From assembly GCF_001598415.1 (NCBI RefSeq), contig NZ_BCYX01000001.1, positions 186,001 through 250,000 on the forward strand: a stretch of 64,000 nucleotides of DNA. Direction: 5' to 3'. The position numbers and the translations under genes were made by a program. Of this stretch, positions 61,056 through 64,000 are shown piece by piece. Below the pieces are notes generated by a model. That model was not told where the DNA came from. It saw nothing but the letters and a program-made list of their open reading frames with translations, and made no database searches. The stretch's first letter is position 1, and each line of letters opens with the position of its first letter. Source of the stretch: Sphingomonas mali NBRC 15500. Its GTDB lineage: Bacteria; Pseudomonadota; Alphaproteobacteria; Sphingomonadales; Sphingomonadaceae.

Positions 61056-62151
61056 CCGACAGGCCCGGCCTGAGCGTCGCCAGCGCCGCCTGGCCCGGGT
61101 CGAGCCGGATCCGCACGCCGACGCGCTGGACGATCTTGGTGAAATTGCCCGATCCCGGCTCGAACGGCAGCAAGGTGAATTCGCTGCCCGATCCCGGAGC
61201 GAAGCTTTCGACCGTGCCGGTCAACGTTTCGCCCAATGCGTCGACATAGATTTTCGCCTTCTGCCCCCCGCGCATGCCGCGCGTCTGCGTTTCCTTGAAA
61301 TTGGCGACGACATAGAGCGAGCGCGTCGGGACGACGGTGAACACGCGGCTGCCCGGCTGGACGAAATCACCGACCTGGACCTGGCGGTTGCCGACCACGC
61401 CGTCGATCGGAGCGACGATCAGCGTGTGCCCGCGATCCTGGCGCGCGAGGTCGAGCGCCGCGCGCGCCTTCAGCGCCGCCGCCTCGGCCGAGGCGACTTG
61501 CGCCTCCAGCACCGGGCGCCGCGCGCGCGTCACATCCGCCTGCTCGCTGGTCACGCCGAGTTCGGCGCGCGATTTCTCGGCGGCTGACGCCGCGCCGATC
61601 GCCGTCGCCTTGATCCGTTCGGCGTCGCGGCGCGTGGCGAACCCTAGTCCCAGTAGAGAATCGTAGCGGATCTTGTCGGCGTTCGCGCGGCTGAGTTCGG
61701 CATCGGCCGAGGCGATCACCGTGCTCGCGGCACGCACCTGCGCCGAGGCGAGGCGCTCGTCGGCATTGAGCGCCGCCAGCGACGCGCGGGCGGTGGCGAC
61801 GCCGGCTTCGGCATCGGCCAGCGCGGCCTGGGCCGCCTGAACCTTCGCGTCATAATCCTGGGTATCGATCCGGACGAGCGGATCGCCCGCGTGAACGACC
61901 TGATTGTCCTTCACCAGCACCGCGGCCACCAGTCCGCCGACCTTGGGCGCGACCGCACTCGAATCGGCGTGAAGATAGGCGTTGTCGGTCGACTCGCTCG
62001 ACCTGGGCGCGGTCAGCCATAGAATCCCCGCAATCGCCACCGCGAGCGCAACCAGCCCCATGACCAACGCGCTGCGCGGTACCGCGAAACGCTTCTTCGC
62101 AGGAAGTTCGGACGCCGTCGCGGCGTCAGTCGAACTGAAGGGAGCATTCAT
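61030..62151 (-). CDS. HlyD/EmrA-type membrane fusion protein
   Basis: A 373-residue periplasmic adaptor of a multidrug efflux pump. One transmembrane segment (about 28-47), a first lipoyl half (VAPKVGGLVAAVLVKDNQVVHAGDPLVRID), a helical hairpin (about 85-200), the second lipoyl half (TLIVAPIDGVVGNRQVQVGDFV) and a beta domain are in order. It is last of a leftward group with the thioesterase and TetR genes, overlapping the thioesterase by four bases (ATGA). The matching pump is the divergent DHA2 transporter at the window edge. Confidence 0.9.
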   Translation of the reverse strand: MNAPFSSTDAATASELPAKKRFAVPRSALVMGLVALAVAIAGILWLTAPRSSESTDNAYLHADSSAVAPKVGGLVAAVLVKDNQVVHAGDPLVRIDTQDYDAKVQAAQAALADAEAGVATARASLAALNADERLASAQVRAASTVIASADAELSRANADKIRYDSLLGLGFATRRDAERIKATAIGAASAAEKSRAELGVTSEQADVTRARRPVLEAQVASAEAAALKARAALDLARQDRGHTLIVAPIDGVVGNRQVQVGDFVQPGSRVFTVVPTRSLYVVANFKETQTRGMRGGQKAKIYVDALGETLTGTVESFAPGSGSEFTLLPFEPGSGNFTKIVQRVGVRIRLDPGQAALATLRPGLSVTAKVMLL

Positions 62152-62588
62152 TTGGCAAGCACCAGCAAGGTCGACGTCGCGGTCGCCATCACGCGACCAT
62201 CGGCGTCGCGGATATCGGCCTCGGCAAAGGCGACACGGCGGCCGATATTGACCACCCTGCCCTCCGCGCGAACCGGCCCCGTTCTGTCGTTCATGCCGCG
62301 CAGATACGACACCTTGAGCTCGAGCGTGGTGAACCCCTGATCGGGCTTCAGCATCGAATGCACCGCGATCCCGCAGGCCGAATCGAGCAAGGTCGCGGCA
62401 TATCCGCCATGGACCCCGCCCATCGGATTGTAATGGCGCTCGTCGGGCGTTCCTTCGAACACCGCACGCCCGCGCTCGACCTCGACCAGCGAGAAATCCA
62501 GCGTCCGTCCGATCGGTGGCTGGGCGCCACGCGCGAGCAAGTCGCGAACCTGCTGGAGACCGTCAGGCGCGTCGATCACCTCACTCAT
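62148..62588 (-). CDS. PaaI-family hotdog thioesterase
   Basis: A 146-residue hotdog-fold protein of the PaaI/YbdB group, which hydrolyses acyl- or aryl-CoA thioesters. The signature YNPMGGVHGGYAATLLDSACG holds the active-site loop, followed by TTLELKVSYLRGM and the terminal EADIRDADGRVMATATSTLLV. The gene is embedded between the TetR and HlyD genes, with touching or overlapping starts and stops (TAATG, ATGA), an unusual place for a thioesterase. Confidence 0.88.
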   Translation of the reverse strand: MSEVIDAPDGLQQVRDLLARGAQPPIGRTLDFSLVEVERGRAVFEGTPDERHYNPMGGVHGGYAATLLDSACGIAVHSMLKPDQGFTTLELKVSYLRGMNDRTGPVRAEGRVVNIGRRVAFAEADIRDADGRVMATATSTLLVLAK

Positions 62589-63178
62589 TACCGCTTCTCC
62601 AAGCCATAACGCGCGACCAGCAAGGCGTGCGCATCCGTCAGGATCGCGTCCGACTGCGCCGGATCGGCTACCGCCCGCGACAGCGCCACCGCGCCGACCA
62701 TCTGCGCCAGCATCGCTGATCCTTCGGCATGCGGATCGGCGATACCGATGCCGGCCAGAGCCTTGGCCAGCCGCATGGTCAGCGCTTCCACACCCTTGCC
62801 GAAGCGCTCGCGCTGCTGCTCGCCCGACCGCGCCAGATCACCCGACAAGGTGGGGAGCGGGCAGCCACGCTCGCGCCGGTCGCGATGTGCCGGGCTGAGG
62901 TAGAAATCCACATAGGCTTTGAGCGCGGTGCGCGGGTCGTCGGTCTGCTCGATCGCGTCCGACCGCCCGCGCGCGTCGTCGAACATCGTGCCGATCGCGT
63001 CGGCGATCATCGCGTCCTTCGACTCGAAATGCGCATAGAAGCCACCATGCGTCAGCCCGGCGCGCGCCATCACACCCGCGACGGCAACGCCATCGGGACC
63101 CTTTGCCCGAATCTCCTGCGCAGCCTCTTTCAACACCCGGCGGCGCGTCTCGGCCTTATGTTCGTTCGAATAGCGCAC
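62588..63178 (-). CDS. TetR-family regulator of the efflux module
   Basis: A 196-residue repressor. The DNA-binding domain (about 5-55) reads KAETRRRVLKEAAQEIRAKGPDGVAVAGVMARAGLTHGGFYAHFESKDAMIADA-like sequence, characteristic of the YcdC/AcrR-like group near efflux genes. The start is GTG at 63178 with GGAGG seven bases upstream. The open frame to 63286 would run over the operator and is rejected. It is divergent from the DHA2 pump across a 17-bp palindrome. Confidence 0.9.
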   Translation of the reverse strand: MRYSNEHKAETRRRVLKEAAQEIRAKGPDGVAVAGVMARAGLTHGGFYAHFESKDAMIADAIGTMFDDARGRSDAIEQTDDPRTALKAYVDFYLSPAHRDRRERGCPLPTLSGDLARSGEQQRERFGKGVEALTMRLAKALAGIGIADPHAEGSAMLAQMVGAVALSRAVADPAQSDAILTDAHALLVARYGLEKR

Positions 63179-63191
63179 TTGAACGCCTCCT

Positions 63192-63209
63192 TTATATGAC
63201 GCATATAAT
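63192..63209. promoter_or_regulatory. TetR operator overlapping a TATAAT box
   Basis: TTATATG-ACG-CATATAA (63192-63208) is a perfect seven-base inverted repeat with a three-base centre, in the 56-base gap between the divergent TetR and pump genes. The right arm contains TATAAT (63204-63209), a consensus -10 box for the pump, and the left arm read backward gives TATAAA for the regulator. A bound dimer would silence both promoters. Confidence 0.75.
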
Positions 63210-63234
63210 ATAAACGCAGCCGGAGGCAAGTACG

Positions 63235-64000
63235 TTGGCGTCGATACCACTCTCCCCCCAGGGATCGGCGCGCGCTCCGGCTGCACCGTTCGATCTCGCT
63301 CGCCTGACCAACCGCCAGAAATATCTGATCTTCGGCGTGATGGCGTTCGGCCAGTTCATGGCGTTGATCGACATCCAGATTGTCGCCGCCTCGCTCAACG
63401 AAGTGCAGGCGGGGCTGTCAGCCGGGCCCGACGAGATCAGCTGGGTGCAGACCGCCTATCTGATGGCCGAACTGGTGATGATCCCGTTCTCGGCGTTTCT
63501 CGCCCAGGCATTGTCGACACGCTGGCTGTTCGCGCTGTCGGCCGGGCTGTTCACGATCTCGAGCATCTTCTGCGGCTTTGCCTGGAACATCGAATCGATG
63601 ATCGTGTCGCGTGCCGTCCAGGGGTTCGTCGGCGGCGCGATGATCCCGACCGTGTTTGCGACCGGCTATGTTCTGTTCACGGGCAAGCAGCGTGCGATGA
63701 TCCCGGCGATCCTCGGCATGGTGTCGGTGCTCGCGCCGACCCTGGGCCCGACCGTCGGCGGCTGGATCACCGATGCGATGGGGTGGCGCTGGGTGTTCTT
63801 CATCAACGTCGCGCCGGGCGTGATGGTGACGGCGCTGACGCTGGTTTTGATCCGCGTCGATACCCCCAACCTTTCCATGCTCAAGCGGATCGACTGGGTC
63901 CACCTCGCCTCGATGGCGGTGGCGCTGGCGGGTCTCGAATATGTGCTGGAGGAAGGACCCAAGAATGAGTGGTTCACCGACATCCGCATCCAGATCGGCG
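63235..64000 (+). CDS. DHA2-family multidrug efflux MFS transporter (EmrB-like), 3' end cut by window
   Basis: The first 255 residues of a 14-helix drug:H+ antiporter. It starts TTG at 63235 with GGAGG about eight bases upstream. Family signatures are FGQFMALIDIQIVAASLNEVQ in helix 1 (the EmrB-type DxTIVNVA-like motif), ISWVQTAYLMAELVMIPFSAFLAQ, RAVQGFVGGAMIPTVFA and the antiporter motif C in LAPTLGPTVGGWITD, followed by GWRWVFFINVAPG. Together with the HlyD protein it would pump a toxic compound across both membranes. A matching outer-membrane factor is not seen in the window. Confidence 0.9.
   Translation, partial: MASIPLSPQGSARAPAAPFDLARLTNRQKYLIFGVMAFGQFMALIDIQIVAASLNEVQAGLSAGPDEISWVQTAYLMAELVMIPFSAFLAQALSTRWLFALSAGLFTISSIFCGFAWNIESMIVSRAVQGFVGGAMIPTVFATGYVLFTGKQRAMIPAILGMVSVLAPTLGPTVGGWITDAMGWRWVFFINVAPGVMVTALTLVLIRVDTPNLSMLKRIDWVHLASMAVALAGLEYVLEEGPKNEWFTDIRIQIG

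Noticed and set aside
1..64000. CRISPR arrays, insertion sequences and rRNA genes
   Set aside because: No regularly spaced repeats, transposase motifs or rRNA sequence were found on reading the window.

Overview
This window looks like a chromosomal segment from a high-GC alphaproteobacterium of the Sphingomonas type. The evidence is the base composition, three large TonB-dependent receptors, many GTG/TTG starts, and families typical of sphingomonads (SGNH acetylesterases, Tat-exported pectin enzymes, a GPH-type sugar symporter, MpaB-like DUF2236). No insertion sequence, integrase, CRISPR array or rRNA was seen. One tRNA-Glu gene is present at 11110-11184.

Region 1 (1-11.2 kb) holds housekeeping and mixed metabolic genes: a truncated response regulator, a ROK fructokinase overlapping a CitE-like lyase, glutaryl-CoA dehydrogenase, a small Cys-repeat secreted protein, a chagasin-type protease inhibitor, a FucP-like sugar transporter behind a LacI-type operator, a DODA-type dioxygenase, an orphan [2Fe-2S] molybdo-hydroxylase subunit, an RcnB-like Gly/Arg/Asn-rich protein, a prolyl-4-hydroxylase-like dioxygenase, RecJ and the tRNA. 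Region 2 (11.8-21.2 kb) starts just after the tRNA. It contains an acyl-CoA ligase, a spinster-like MFS transporter, a TetR regulator, two beta-lactamase-fold serine hydrolases and a TonB receptor between them. Two copies of a TTATTTAG-N2-CTAAATAA type operator lie upstream of the outward-facing genes. The cluster reads as a TetR-controlled route for taking up an ester, hydrolysing it and activating the acid with CoA. The substrate is unknown.

Region 3 (21.5-51.1 kb) is an approximately 30 kb pectin/rhamnogalacturonan-I utilization locus. It encodes two TonB receptors, a PL11 rhamnogalacturonan lyase, a GH28, an exo-rhamnogalacturonan-lyase-like (PcRGLX/YetA-like) protein, a GH105, a GH35, a GH51, two SGNH acetylesterases, an alpha/beta-hydrolase esterase, an exported PL22 oligogalacturonate lyase, L-rhamnose mutarotase, a GPH symporter, and FadR-type and IclR-type regulators. 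It also contains a secreted 636-residue protein (43606-45516) with no function I can assign, which is the best candidate for a new activity. Backbone and side chains of RG-I would be deacetylated and cut outside the cell or in the periplasm, imported, and finished by GH105 and sugar catabolism encoded elsewhere.

Region 4 (51.6-64 kb) has an XRE regulator overlapping a SulP transporter, a PhnA-like protein without its zinc ribbon, a bactofilin, an aldose epimerase, an MpaB-like protein, an amino-acid permease, isovaleryl-CoA dehydrogenase, a glutathione transferase, a membrane-tethered LuxR-type regulator closed by a clear terminator, a DUF4199 protein, and a divergent multidrug-efflux module (TetR, thioesterase and HlyD leftward; DHA2 MFS rightward and cut by the window edge) around a 17-bp palindrome.
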